Assembly: GCA_946122785.1 (NCBI GenBank)
Contig: CAMGYJ010000008.1
Coordinates: 56,740,963 to 56,804,962, forward strand
DNA: 64,000 nt
Source: Linum tenue
Lineage: Eukaryota > Streptophyta > Magnoliopsida > Malpighiales > Linaceae
Direction of reading: 5' to 3'
Both the position numbers and the translations under genes were made by a program. Below, in pieces: positions 10,179 through 20,844 of this stretch; the first letter of the stretch is position 1; each line of letters opens with the position of its first letter. Below the pieces are notes generated by a model that was not told the DNA's origin, ran no database searches, and saw nothing but the letters and a program-made list of their open reading frames with translations.

Positions 10179-12019
10179 TGACTCGCACGAAACTACACCA
10201 CAAATTAATCCCTACTACAGCCCATGTTTTTGAACTCTAGCCGGGTGTAGTATAGAGCAAGTATTTAAATTGTCAACCCGGGCCGGTCAATGTACCCCTA
10301 CTTCAATTGCTTAAGTTGTTGTCTAGCAAAATGGTTTTGGGTTTTAAAACTAAGAAAACTACAACTAAACTAGCAAGGAAAAGTAAATAAAGGAAAAGTC
10401 TAACTAACGGAGCTTCACCCGTGAGTTGCTTCCCCCTAACTAGCTACCATGACTCGTTGGATTGAATGGAGTCGTGTGGCGTAGGTGGTTGTGAACCGCG
10501 GGGGTGAGCAACTAGTGATCAATCTGTCACGGAATCAATTCACTAGCGATCGATTTGTCACGGGATCGATCCACTCACCAAGTCTAGGGGAACCACTAGG
10601 AGGAGCAACTAGTGATCCATTTTGTCACTGGAGGTCAATTTGTCACGGGATCGATCCTCTCGCTCGGTCACTAGTGGTTGCCTAGGTCTCTCCCTCAAAC
10701 CAGAGTTTGAGCGGCTTAATCACAACTAACCTAGATGCAAACTGGTAACCGCGAACCGCAGAGGGATGCATATGTGGTCGGAGACCACAACCTCAATTTC
10801 TAAACCGAGGTAAGCATGAAAGACCGTGTCACTCGACCCTCTCGGTTTAGACAATCGGTTGTTGACTTACTCCCTCACTCAACTCTAAGGTCGGACAGCT
10901 TAATCGCGATTAATCGACTTGCTTAACTCAATATTGAGGGTTGCCCTAACTTAACCTAGTTTAGGTGGCTTATAAAGCGAAAGGAAAACCAACTCGATTG
11001 AGTCTCCCTTTGAAGGGGTATTTTCCTCTCTAAGCTAGGCTAAGGTGGCTAATTAGATTGCTAGCACCAACATGCACAAACCTAAGGGTGCTTAGCACAA
11101 TTATGCACAACCCTTAGATGGCTAAGCACGAGCATACACATCACCATGAAAACACCTCTAATACTCAAATTGATGCAAACCCACACTTAATCATTCAATC
11201 TAAACAAGTAATTATAAAGTATTAGTTAGGGATCTACAACACCCAAGAGAAAAGAGTGAGTTTCTAGAGAGAGAGAGAGAGGGATTACAAATATGAGCTC
11301 AAGATCTTCTTCTTCTTCTAGGCTTGTATCTTCCACCCGAGCCTCCAATGATGCTCCAAGATCACTCTGGCACTTTCTCTCTCTCTCACTATAACTCCCC
11401 TTTGGTGTTTAGGATGAAACCCTAGGGAAAGAAAGTGTTTCTTCTCCAAAAACCAGCTCTCCTCTCTCTCTCCCCGCTGCCGTCTTCATATTTGCCCGAA
11501 AGCGATCAGTTCACGGACGCGTTGGCCAGTTCACGGCCGTGAACACCTAAACGCGCCCGTGAACTCAGCGTCGTCCGAAACGCACCGCTTCACTGTCCTG
11601 GGTTCACGGTCAATGTCCACTGTTCACGGTCTTAGAGACCGTGAACTGCATTGTTGTCAGTAACTTCTGAAACTCGTTGGGCTGCTTGATGTTCACGGTT
11701 TGTGGACCATGTTCACGGTCTAAGGAGACCAAGAACTGCCTTGTGCGGCTGTTAAGTGCGGCTGTTTTCTGGACGCCTTTACTTCACTGTTACGAGGCAA
11801 TTGGCATGGTCGCCACTTCGGACTTTTCTTCGGTTTTTGCTCTTTTTAACCTCCAATTATCCCAAAATTCGACCTCGACCCTTCCACACATGCTAGGATC
11901 TGAAATGTATAAAAACAAGTACCACCTAGCGTAAAATATGTCGAGGAACGATGAAATGCTAAGTAAACGAATAAAAAATGAGGGGGGTAAAATGTGTACA
12001 TTTGGACCCGAATCAGTCA
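10179..12019 (-). repeat. 5' LTR of element A (Athila/Tat-like)
   Basis: It starts at TGACTCGCACG six bases after the primer site. The right end is set at AGTCA (12015-12019) because minus-sense TGACT...AGTCA gives matching ends; this end is less certain because the other LTR is not in the window. It contains a GA microsatellite (11267-11281), direct repeats of GATC(A/C)AT-TTGTCAC type (10517-10645) and repeated TTCACGG(C/T)-CGTGAAC blocks (11500-11720). The LTR at 62904-64000 has the same CCGTGAAC-type blocks near 63910-63970, so the two belong to one superfamily. Confidence 0.7.
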
Positions 12020-12454
12020 TAACAATTCAAGGGTAGGTATTAAATTTGCTTAAGCTATACCTAACACCACTATTATATATTATTTTTTATTTGATGGGCT
12101 AAAGGGAAATTAATGAAGTTGTCGCCGATAATTGGAGGGTCGGAAATTATATTTTAGGATTTTTCGCAGAAATAAACATGGGGTATGTTTATGGTGACTT
12201 GCAAGTCACCATAACTTGGAAAAAACGGTCGACCTCCTCTATTAAGTGGTCGTCTACTTTCCAAGAAAATGGTCTACTGCTTCCACCAAGTGGTCGACCT
12301 AATGGTACACTTCTATCAAGTGGTCGACCACTTGATAGAATAGGTCGACCAGTTGAAGACTTTTCAAGAAAATGGTTTACCATTTACACCAAGCGATCTA
12401 CCTCTTTCTGCATAGGTCGACCTGATGACACACTTATCTTCAACTTACACTCGC
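12020..12454. repeat. Palindrome-rich stretch between elements A and B
   Basis: No gene. A perfect 24-bp palindrome spans 12190-12213 and a perfect 30-bp palindrome spans 12311-12340, centred on GGTCGACC. The hexamer GTCGAC or near variants recur between 12230 and 12424. The stretch ends where similarity between the two LTRs of element B begins. It may be a remnant of another element that truncated the 5' LTR of B. Confidence 0.6.
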
Positions 12455-13613
12455 TTGGGAGCGAGTTTGGGGTCGATTGGACGAAGATCGGACGCGTGGC
12501 GAGGTGCTGAGGAAGCCACACAGGCATTCCTGGACATCACACGGCCGTGCAAGTCATACTTGTGGCCGTGTGATTTGTGCCGAGAGCAAACACGGGCCGT
12601 GTGGGAAGCCTGAAATTCAACTAATCGATACGCAGCGTTTTGAGCCACACGGCCGTGTGGCCTGCCCGTGTGAGTCGGGAATTTTTGGTTTTTACCCAAT
12701 TCCGAGCCACAAGTGAGGGAATCGGATTTTCAGAGCAAAAATAGAGCCCTAGAGAGAGAAAGTGCGAAGAACACATCTTAGAAGCTATCTTGAGCTGGGT
12801 TTCATCAAATCGAGCTTGGAGATCGTCATATGAGTGGAAATCATCATCCCAGAGCAGATTTTCCTCATCTTTATGAGTATGACTACTCTGATTTCTGTTT
12901 TCCTCTCTCTCTCTCTATGGAGTAGAACCCTTCTCTCACTTGGGTATGAAGAACCCTAGTTCCATGTGTTAGGGATTTGATTGTAATGACTTGGGATGAT
13001 TATACTGTTTGGTTTTAATCGAATGATGCATGTTTTATTGAATTGATTGAAGTCTAATCAGCTTTTCTTGATTTCTGCTGCAACCTGAGATAGATAGAAT
13101 CTGATTAGGATGTTAGAGCTTCTTCATTCGATAGTAGGAGATTGGTTATACGAGAGTTAGCCAGTTTACTGCTTTGTACTGGAATCCAATTCCAGTAGTG
13201 GAGTTCTGTGCTCATTGCTTCAGCTTTCTGTCCCGGTGAAGACTAGTCGTCTGCCGGGTAGTTAGACTGAGAGGGGTTGGTCAGCTTAAGAGATTCCAAG
13301 CTACTGTCAGATCTTCCGCAGTCTAATCAACAGTAAATCAACCCAGGGTAATTACAATTGAAAACTAACTAAGGAGCTAGGGGGACTCATTTCCCGAGTG
13401 ACTCTTCCCTGCTTTTGAAAACCGAACCATTTCCTGTTTTCTTACTGCTTTTAGTTTAAACAACAATCACTCGACTTAGTTGGTTAGATAATAGATAATC
13501 ACGGAGTAAGCAGTAGATCTAGACCCCGGGTTGATAATAGAACTTGCCTGTTACTGCATTCCCGGACTGCGATTACACTTGGTCGCAGTTTGGTGTTGTG
13601 TTTTGGCGTGTCA
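12455..13613 (+). repeat. 5' LTR of element B, left-truncated
   Basis: From CTTGGGAGCGAGTTTGGG it matches the 3' LTR (20115 onward). It ends GGCGTGTCA just before AGTTTT and the primer site. It retains 12533-13128, a segment deleted from the 3' LTR, which includes several CACGGCCGTG motifs (12540-12665). The first roughly 130 bp of the LTR (TGATAGACC...) are absent here. Confidence 0.8.
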
Positions 13614-13619
13614 AGTTTT

Positions 13620-13637
13620 TGGCGCCGTTGCCGGGGA
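13620..13637 (+). other. Primer binding site, tRNA-Asp type (element B)
   Basis: TGGCGCCGTTGCCGGGGA is complementary to the 3' end of tRNA-Asp(GUC). It begins six bases after the LTR. Confidence 0.9.
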
Positions 13638-13756
13638 ACCTCTAGATTATTGGGGAAACGTGAGAATTTGTTACTCTAGATTTTTCTTTACTGCATTGTT
13701 TTCTCTTCCACCTGTGTGCCTTCACGGGTTGCTTTTGCTGGTTGTGTGCAGGTAGT

Positions 13757-15386
13757 GCATGACCCGTAGCCAGTCAGGAGAACTACTACCATTAGACCAG
13801 GAGCTTGAACGAACCTGCAGGAACTTCAAGCGGGCTCTAAAGGCGCGACTGGCTGCGGAGGAGGCGCTAGCACAGCTGCAGATCACTAACGAATAGGAGA
13901 TGGCTGATCCAGAGAACCAGGATGTGATCAATCCAGAGGAGCAGATCATGGGATCCTACTGGACCGCCAGAGCCGCGGACATGAGGTCACCCATTCAACA
14001 CCCTCATGTCCCAGCCAACAATTTTGAGGTGAGCACCTCAGTAATCACCATGCTGCGCGGTTCAGTGGTGTTCCATGGCAAGGAGGGTGAGTGCCCCCGA
14101 TCGCATCTGAGGAGATTCCACGAGCTGATTGATGGAATCAAGATAAATGGGGTCCCAGCAGATGCCATCCAGCTGAGGTAATTCCCCTATACTCTGGAGG
14201 GGCAGGCAAAGGAGTGGCTAGACACTCGACCTCCGGGCTGTATCACCATGTTCGCCATTTTGCTCAGGATGAGGATGAGACCATCCGGGACGCATGGGAG
14301 AGATACAACAGTCTCTTCCTGAGGTGTCCCAATCATGGCTTTAATGATGCTTTCAGGGTGGGCACCTTCTATCACGCCCTCTTCCTAGAAGACAAGCAGC
14401 TGATTGACTCGGTTTGTGGCGGGAACATGCTGACCAAAACACCGCCACATCTGAATCAACTCTTTGAGGAGATGGCAGAGAACGGGTATGATTGGGGCAC
14501 TGCTAGGAGGTCGAGGAGAGCACCAAGCCGGGGTGTACATTCTGTGGGAACCCATCCCTCTGATTTGGTGCAGGTAGTATCGAAGCTGGTTTCAGCTATC
14601 GATCGTTCCGGGATGATTCCAGGGACCGGATAGCAGCAGGCGATGCTCTTCCACTGGTGCGAGAGCACCCATCACACGGTGTAAGACTGCTAGGCGATGA
14701 AGGAATCGACCACACCCCAGGAGCAGGTGAACTTCATCAATAATGTCAGGCGCAATGACCCCTACAGTAACACTTACAATGAGGGGTGGCGCCAGCATCC
14801 CAACTTCTCCTGGGAAAATTCCAGACCACCAGTCCCCCAGGGACCACCGGGCTTCCAGAGGCCGCCATATAAGCCCAGACAGGGGAAATTCCAGCAGCAT
14901 CAACAGTCTCTCTACCAGCCCATGCAGGGGCATGCTGCTCAATCACAACCGTGACCCTTCCAGCAGCCAGGTGCAGCCCCTGCTACCCCAGTGCAGAATG
15001 ATCAGATGGCTGAATTGCGCGACTTGGTGGGTTCTCTCGCCAGTTTTAGTGCTCAGAAATTCAACACTATCGAGCAGTTCATGGAAAAGGCCTCGGGTAA
15101 ATTCCTGGCTCTTGAAGCTGGCCAGAGGAACACACAGGCTGTCTTGCAGGATATCCAAACCCAGCTGGGGAGCGTGGCTCAGGCAGTGGCACAAAGGGCT
15201 CCTGATACTCTACCCGGTCAGACCATCCCTCATCCGCAGAACCCGAATGAGCATTGCAATGCCATCACAACCAGGAGTGGCAAGATGACTGTTGATCCAC
15301 CTATTCGGGAACATTCGTCGTGTGCATGGCCACCATTTGAAGCTGTACCTCAAGAGCGATATGGATCCGCTCTTCAAGGCACCTGA
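13757..15386 (+). pseudogene. Athila-type gag, broken
   Basis: The start MTRSQSGELLPLDQEL is shared in part with the gag at 58575-59370. A stop ends this part at about 13896. The frame resumes as MADPENQDV... with the gag motifs PHVPANNFEV, HLRRFHELIDGIKINGV and LEGQAKEWLD. A stop at 14179-14181 and a deletion near 14245 remove the WDDL-type segment. Then come DETIRDAWERYNSLFLRCP and MLTKTPPHLNQLFEEM, and a CCHC-like knuckle broken by a stop (about 14648-14690). The last part (14697-15386) has NPNEHCNAITTRSGK, the end of gag before protease. At least four stops and one frame change are visible, so no full protein can be made. Confidence 0.8.
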
Positions 15387-15434
15387 TCCTACACTTCTCT
15401 GAGCATCCACCCACTGGCGTCCAGCTAAAAGACG

Positions 15435-15464
15435 GTAAAGAAGCGTTTGTGGGGAGGCAACCCC
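15435..15464 (+). other. Conserved GAAGCG...GGAGGCAACCCC box
   Basis: Same box as 2371-2400 in element A. It follows the gag remnant directly and precedes a T-rich stretch, marking where the pol-less coding part ends. Confidence 0.6.
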
Positions 15465-15589
15465 ACCGAGGTTTGCATTTTCTTACTTTTTTCCTTTTGT
15501 TTTTTTTGTGTTTTTTTTAGTCTTGAGGTGTTGTTCCAGAGTCGAATGTCGTTTTTGAGTGAAAACAGGTTGAATTCGGGGCTCCAGCA

Positions 15590-15960
15590 GTTCACACGGC
15601 CAGGCCTGAAACTCACACGGCCGAGTGGATTTTACCCCTTGGCCGTGTGAGCTCTCGGCAAATTCCACACGGCCAAATGTGCAACTGGCACGGCCGTGTG
15701 GCTTGCCTCGGCCTGGCCGTGTGGCCGACACGGGCATCTCACATTCTCACACGGCCGTTTGGATTTTATCCCTTGGCCGTGTGAGCTCTCGGCAAATTCC
15801 ACACGGCCGAATGTGCAACTGGCACGGCCGTGTGGAATTCCTCGGCCTGGCCGTGTCGGCCAACACGGGCAAAACCTGCACCTCACACGGCCGTGTGAGT
15901 CTGCCCGTGTGGCCAAGCCACGGCCTATAAATTCGGCCGATACGGCCGAGTGGTCAGAAA
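15590..15960 (+). repeat. Tandem units carrying CACGGCCGTG palindromes
   Basis: Two imperfect units of about 134 bp (15627-15760 and 15761-15894), each with several ACACGGCCGTGTG-type palindromes, followed by a partial unit. The same palindrome occurs in the 5' LTR (12540-12665). All open frames here are artefacts of the repeat. Confidence 0.75.
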
Positions 15961-16765
15961 ATCCACTTTTGCTCGCCGGAAACCTCTCCCCCTCGCCGAA
16001 AAACCGCGCCTTTTCACTCTCCTTGGCTATTTTCTGCCATTTTTGGTCGTTTTTCCCAAATCCAACACCACACCCAACCTTCCCGCACCATTATCGGCCT
16101 ATCCCTCGTTTTTTAGGTGATTTGGCTTGATTTTGAGTCGCCGGAGGCGATTTCTGGCGAGGCTCCGACGAGGCTCCGACGAGCACTTCCGGGCACTTTT
16201 TCGGCTTTTTGTCGCTTCCATCGCCTTCCCCTCATCATCCCCTACACCTCTACTTGAGTCTCCAGGTTTGATTTTGCCCTTAACTCTGTTAATTGTGGAG
16301 AATTGGGTGTTAGGGTGCATGTTTAGAGAACCTCATTGAATCTTGTGATTTTTGTGCAATTGATTGAGGGGAATGCATGGATTGTGTTTGAATTGTGTTG
16401 GGCAATGTCCCCCTTGATTGTTTGAGCCCCTTGTGTGCAAGAATTTTGCCAATTTCATGCTTAACTTAATAGTGCACACAAGGTGTTCGATGAAATGCCT
16501 GTTTTTCATGCCATGTTGTGGGCACCGGTTGGGGCCCTTAATGATGTGCTTTGAGGGTGTATTTGTTATGAATATGAACCTTAAGTTGCCTACTTTATCG
16601 TGAATGTGCACCCCCACTCAGATTATGCTTGATTTATCGAGTTTTTGACCCCCGAACTATGGATGAAACCATGGTTCGGCTGTTTTCTGTTCTTAAGTGT
16701 GGGGGTGTGATTGACCTTTTCTTTGGCTCTTTTGGTTCCACTTTGGGTTGTTCTTTTGCAGGACA
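15961..16765 (+). other. Spacer between repeat block and ATHILA ORF
   Basis: Noncoding, GC-rich at first and T-rich later. It contains a TTAAGTGTGGGGG motif (16693-16705) identical to the core of the terminal polypurine tract. A T-rich tract ending TTTTGCAG (16753-16760) just before the ATHILA ORF resembles a splice acceptor, in line with spliced expression of the downstream ORF of Athila elements; that link is an inference. Confidence 0.5.
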
Positions 16766-18142
16766 ATGTCAAAACCCGACCTCAAGCACCCGTTCATTTG
16801 GGATCTGAAGAGGGGCCCCTACCAGGATCAGTTCAAGCAAGTCCTGGCATGCTCGTTTGGGCAGCACCATTGCTGGTCCAAACGGGAGTTTCAGAAGTTG
16901 CACTGCTACGAGCACCTCTCCGCCATCGTCACCAACCGCCCATGGCGCCGTATGCTCTCCATCCACGAGAAGGTTAACTACGAGCCCGTGCTGGAGTTCT
17001 ACACGACCTTCAAGCACACACCCACGGAGGATTGGAGAGACGATGCAGCCGTCAAATTCAGGCTAGGCGGTGCACCCTGGTCTATGAGCTACCACGAGCT
17101 GGTCGCTGCTCTCGACCTCGGCCTGGCCGATGGTGAGGACTACGTCACCGAGGTCAACGACACGCCGGAGGTGAACTTCAGGACGCTGTACAACCGCCTG
17201 GCTCAGCCAGGCCAACGTCCCTTCTCAGCAGGGAAGACGAAGGCCACCACCCTGCACCTCGACAACCGCCTTCTCCACCACCTGCTGGCGAAGTCTTACA
17301 CCCCAGCTTCAGACAGTGCCAGCGCCATCACCAAGAGGGCCATGTACTTCATCGAGTCGATCCGCCAGCATGACCATCCTCTCCACTTGGGTTCGGTGGT
17401 GGCCAGAACCTTCGAGAAGAGTGCTTCGGAACTGAAGAGCCTCCACTGCACCCCCCTCATCACCCGCCTCGCCACCTACTTCGGGCTTTCACTGTAGGGG
17501 TGCACAGAGCAGGGGGATACCCGCGTCTTTGGCAGGAAGACGATAAGCCACATGCACCTGCTGCGAGAGAACCGCGACATTCAGTGGATCGAGGGGTTTC
17601 CGGAACCTCAAATCCCCCCGGAGGACCAGCCAGAGGTCCAGCCAGAGGGCCAGGAGGACGAGGCTGATGAGGATGTGGAGCCCGAGGAGGTGGATGAGGC
17701 TGCTGCCCCCCGCCCCACCACCTTCGAGTATGGGGGTGGCAGCTCCGTTTTCCCCGGGCAGGACTACTTCGCCTATCAGTTCGAGCAGCTGCGTCTCCAG
17801 AACCAGCAGATCCTTGACCAGCAGCTCCAGTTCCAGCAGCAGTACGCCGCTCACCAGGCCGAGTACCAGCACAGGATGGCTGCTTATGATGAGCGCCTGG
17901 ACATGATGGCGACCCAGCAGGGGGTGACATTGGCTCATATCGAGCGAGAGAAGGTTCGATCTAGGCGCATGCAGGAGGTCCAGCAGCACCTGCTTCAGCT
18001 GCTGCCGGGCGAGCAGCCCGTCAGGAGGACTCCCTGGGAGGACTCTCCACTTCCACCTCCCCCAGCTCATGGTGATGATGGTGTTGATGGTGATGACGCC
18101 TTCACGGAAGACATCGACCTGGATAACCTTGGCGACGAGTAG
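16766..18142 (+). CDS. ATHILA-type ORF of element B, one in-frame TAG
   Basis: From MSKPDLKHPFIWDLKRG the frame runs 458 codons to 18142 with a single internal TAG at 17495-17497. The first 243 residues contain motifs such as WSKREFQKLHCYEHL, WRRMLSIHEKVNYEPVLEF, FRLGGAPWSMSYHELVAALDL and HLLAKSYTPAS, which resemble the ATHILA ORF-1 family of Athila retrotransposons (function unproven; env-like position). After the TAG come an acidic Pro/Glu block and a Gln-rich coiled-coil-like stretch (about 335-385), then an acidic tail. GC content and codon use are clearly higher than in the neighbouring noncoding DNA. Upstream ATG at 16748 is possible; 16766 is preferred because it follows the acceptor-like TTGCAG. 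Confidence 0.7.
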
Positions 18143-19967
18143 GCTGTACTCGTTGCCCATCTCAGTGTGTTTTTCATTTTCGACTTTGGTGTGTTTGCTC
18201 TATGTGTGAGGAGCTTGAACTTAGTGTCGTTTGTTTTTGTTTTTTATTTTCTTTTGTGGATTGTTTATTTTGTGGCCGTCTGGGCTACTTATCCCTAACG
18301 CACAGTGTGCTAGTGTGTTCTTGGTGTTCGATTCGTGCAGAACTGTCCATCTTCTCGTTTGTTTCTCGCTGACTGGTCAACTTCCAGTCCCCCAGCAGTA
18401 TTTCAATCCGGTAACATCGTTCCCCTTATCTCTCCCTCTACTCCATTGAGGGCAATGTCGTACTTAAGTGTGGGGGGGTGCTTTGTATCGGTTGGAATCT
18501 ATATTTGTGTGCTTGGAGCCTAGTCCGCTGTCCAAATCTTACGATTTGAGGGCTCCAAGTACTGCTGTTTGATCATATTGGCACTGTGTTTTGATTGATG
18601 AATTGAATGGTTTTCGGATTGATGCATGACAGCTTGATTGTGACTAGGACAACCTATGACGAGGACTGAGACGTGCAGTAGAATTATGTAGGGGTTCAGT
18701 TTTTCAACTATTTGCTTACCAACTGTGACTTGGATGAATCACTTGTTCTTGACAGTCGTTTATGCATCTAGTTCAGGGAATCAGAATGTGAGATAGAGCA
18801 TATAGGTAGCCATGTGAGATTTGAGCCTGCTCGTTTCTTTCTTGTGCGATAGATCCCTCTTCCATGATGTGTAGCATTCACGTTGTCACTAGCTAAGATG
18901 ATGGGGGCATAGGATTAGCCCACGACCAAATTGACTGTCCTGATGTGTCATATCCCCTAGTCAGCCCCTTTGAGCCGTGTGTTATCCTTTCTTTTGGTCT
19001 ACAATGAAAAATCACCCTTTTGCATCTTTTAGAAGGTTCCACAGAGTGATTTTACATGTCTGTTTCTGCTAAATTTAATGTGAGTGTTGGAGGTAGTGCT
19101 TAAAAGTTGGGTGTGTGTTTGAAATATGTGCAGAAGTGGTGGCTCTCTTAAGAAATGAGAAGAAAATGAAAGAAAAACATAGAAAAAAAATGAAAGCAAA
19201 AGAGATCCACCACCAAAAATCTGAATAGTGCCCATTAAGTAGTGTTTCTTAGCAGTCTGGCTTAGAAATGCTAACAGTTATACCTCATTCGCTCTTGTGC
19301 TCTTGAGATATTGAGTAATGCAGAATAGCAGAAAGGAAATACTGGTTTGTTTGATTGTGAATGTGTGGGTTTGGAAATGTGGAACCTTGTGCTATGAATA
19401 CTTCCACCACCAAAAAGGCCTTTTCCCCATGTCCAAGACCCTAGCCAGTCATTTGAACCTGTTTCTAAGACCTCCGGATTAGTTAGTGGTGACACCCCAT
19501 ATGTGAACTCTAGCATTTAGAGGCTGCCATCATGGTGAAGAGATGTTAGGGATTGAGAGAAATAGCATGCACATTTTTCGCATCAAATTGTCCTGACCCC
19601 ACTGGTCGAGAGTGAGCGATTCATTTTCATATTCTATATACTCTTGTACCCCGGTGAGGACCTAGATTGCTCGGTCTCTATTCTGATGTCTTGAGTTGGA
19701 TGCATGAGGTGACTGTTTTGAGTAAGTGGTTAAGTCAAGTCTAGGTTGGTTGGTGAACAGAAGGGAGACTCTTCCTTTACTCGATTTTGCTGCACTCGAA
19801 TGTCCTTTGTGGTGGTTGTCCAGGTTGCTATTGAAGTTGTTCATGTGTTGACGTTTGAAAACCAGTGCGATTCACGTGTTATGTGCCTTTATGACTTGTC
19901 CCCAATGCTGAAATATGTGAGCTTACCTTGTGTCTGACTTGGTTTGCTTGGGGACAAGCAAACGGTT
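18143..19967 (+). other. Noncoding 3' region of element B
   Basis: No credible ORF. A second TTAAGTGTGGGGG motif is at 18464-18478 in the context GAGGGCAATGTCGTAC, a phrase typical of Athila 3' regions. The context GGGGACAAGCAAACGG precedes the terminal tract. The region corresponds to 1652-2236 of element A. Confidence 0.6.
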
Positions 19968-19982
19968 AAGTGTGGGGGAGTT
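19968..19982 (+). other. Polypurine tract of element B
   Basis: AAGTGTGGGGGAGTT directly precedes the 3' LTR start TGATAGACC. Confidence 0.8.
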
Positions 19983-20711
19983 TGATAGACCGTTAATTAC
20001 ACATGTTTTTACCCCTGTTCTTACACCGTTTGAGATGTGGTTTTTCGTGTTTTAGGCCGATTTCACGCTAGGTTGTGCTTGTTTGTGATATTTCAGGTCC
20101 TAGTACGTGAATGGAGTCTTGGGAGCGAGTTTGGGGTCGATTGGACGAAGATCGGACGCGTGGCGAGGGCTGAGGAAGCCACACGGGCATTCCTGGAGTT
20201 CTGTGCTCATTGGTACTGGAATCCAATTCGATAGTAGGAGATTGGTTATACGAGAGTTAGCTAGTTTACTGCTTTGTACTGGAATCCAATTCCAGTAGTG
20301 GAGTTCTGTGCTCATTGCTTCAGCTTTCTGTCCCGGTGAAGACTAGTCGTCTGCCGGGTAGTTAGACTGAGAGGGCTTGGTCAGCTTAAGAGATTCCAAG
20401 CTACTGTCGGATCTTCCGCAGTCTAATCAACAGTAAATCAACCCAGGGTAATTACAATTGAAACCTAAATAAGGAGCTAGGGGGACTCATTTCCCGAGTG
20501 ACTCTTCCCTGCTTTTGAAAACCGAACCATTTCCTGTTTTCTTACTGCTTTTAGTTTAAACAACTCACTCGACTTAGTTGGTTAGATAATAGATAATCAC
20601 GGAGTAAGCAGTAGATCTAGACCCCGGGTTGATAATAGAACTTGCCTGTTACTGCATTCCCGAACTGCGATTACACTTGGTCACAGTTTGGTATTGTGTT
20701 TTGGCGTGTCA
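19983..20711 (+). repeat. 3' LTR of element B with internal deletion
   Basis: TGATAGACC...GGCGTGTCA. It matches the 5' LTR at 12455-12532 and 13129-13613 but lacks the 596 bp between. The junction (about 20196-20228) holds two short pieces copied from downstream LTR sequence (sources near 13202-13217 and 13176-13192). Confidence 0.85.
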
Positions 20712-20844
20712 TATACAAATCTAATTAACAAAATCTATCACGAAATCTATGAAACAAAATAATAAGGGTAAATTACAAGTTTGGTCATTGAGATTATTAA
20801 AAACGTTCATGTTTGGTCACTAGAAATATTTAATTCTATTCAAA
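20712..20844. other. Intergenic, left part of a dispersed repeat
   Basis: AT-rich. GGTAAATTACAAGTTTGGTC (20768-20787) and TTTGGTCACTAGAAATATTT (20813-20832) are related to GGTCACTAAGATTATTTAAA and TTTGGTCACTC on the far side of the TIR element (21640-21680), so this is one repeat split by the insertion. Confidence 0.45.

Larger units (their letters stand above)
12455..20711 (+). mobile_element. Pol-less Athila-like LTR retrotransposon (element B)
   Basis: Order on the plus strand: 5' LTR (12455-13613, left end truncated), tRNA-Asp primer site (13620-13637), gag pseudogene (13757-15386), conserved box (15435-15464), repeat-rich spacer, ATHILA-type ORF (16766-18142), long noncoding 3' part, polypurine tract (19968-19982) and 3' LTR (19983-20711). 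Protease, RT, RNaseH and integrase are entirely missing: gag passes from its AITTRSGK motif (normally just before protease) to the box within about 200 bases. It is a non-autonomous derivative. No target duplication can be checked because the 5' end is lost. Confidence 0.85.

Noticed and set aside
12178..12716. Open frames across the palindrome and CACGGCCGTG regions
   Set aside because: Produced by repeats; no motif, start context or codon pattern.
15483..16130. Several 60-144-codon frames on both strands
   Set aside because: They arise from the palindromic tandem units, which lack stops in many frames.
17460..18160. Minus-strand frames of 156 and 223 codons
   Set aside because: Antisense shadows of the GC-rich ATHILA ORF.
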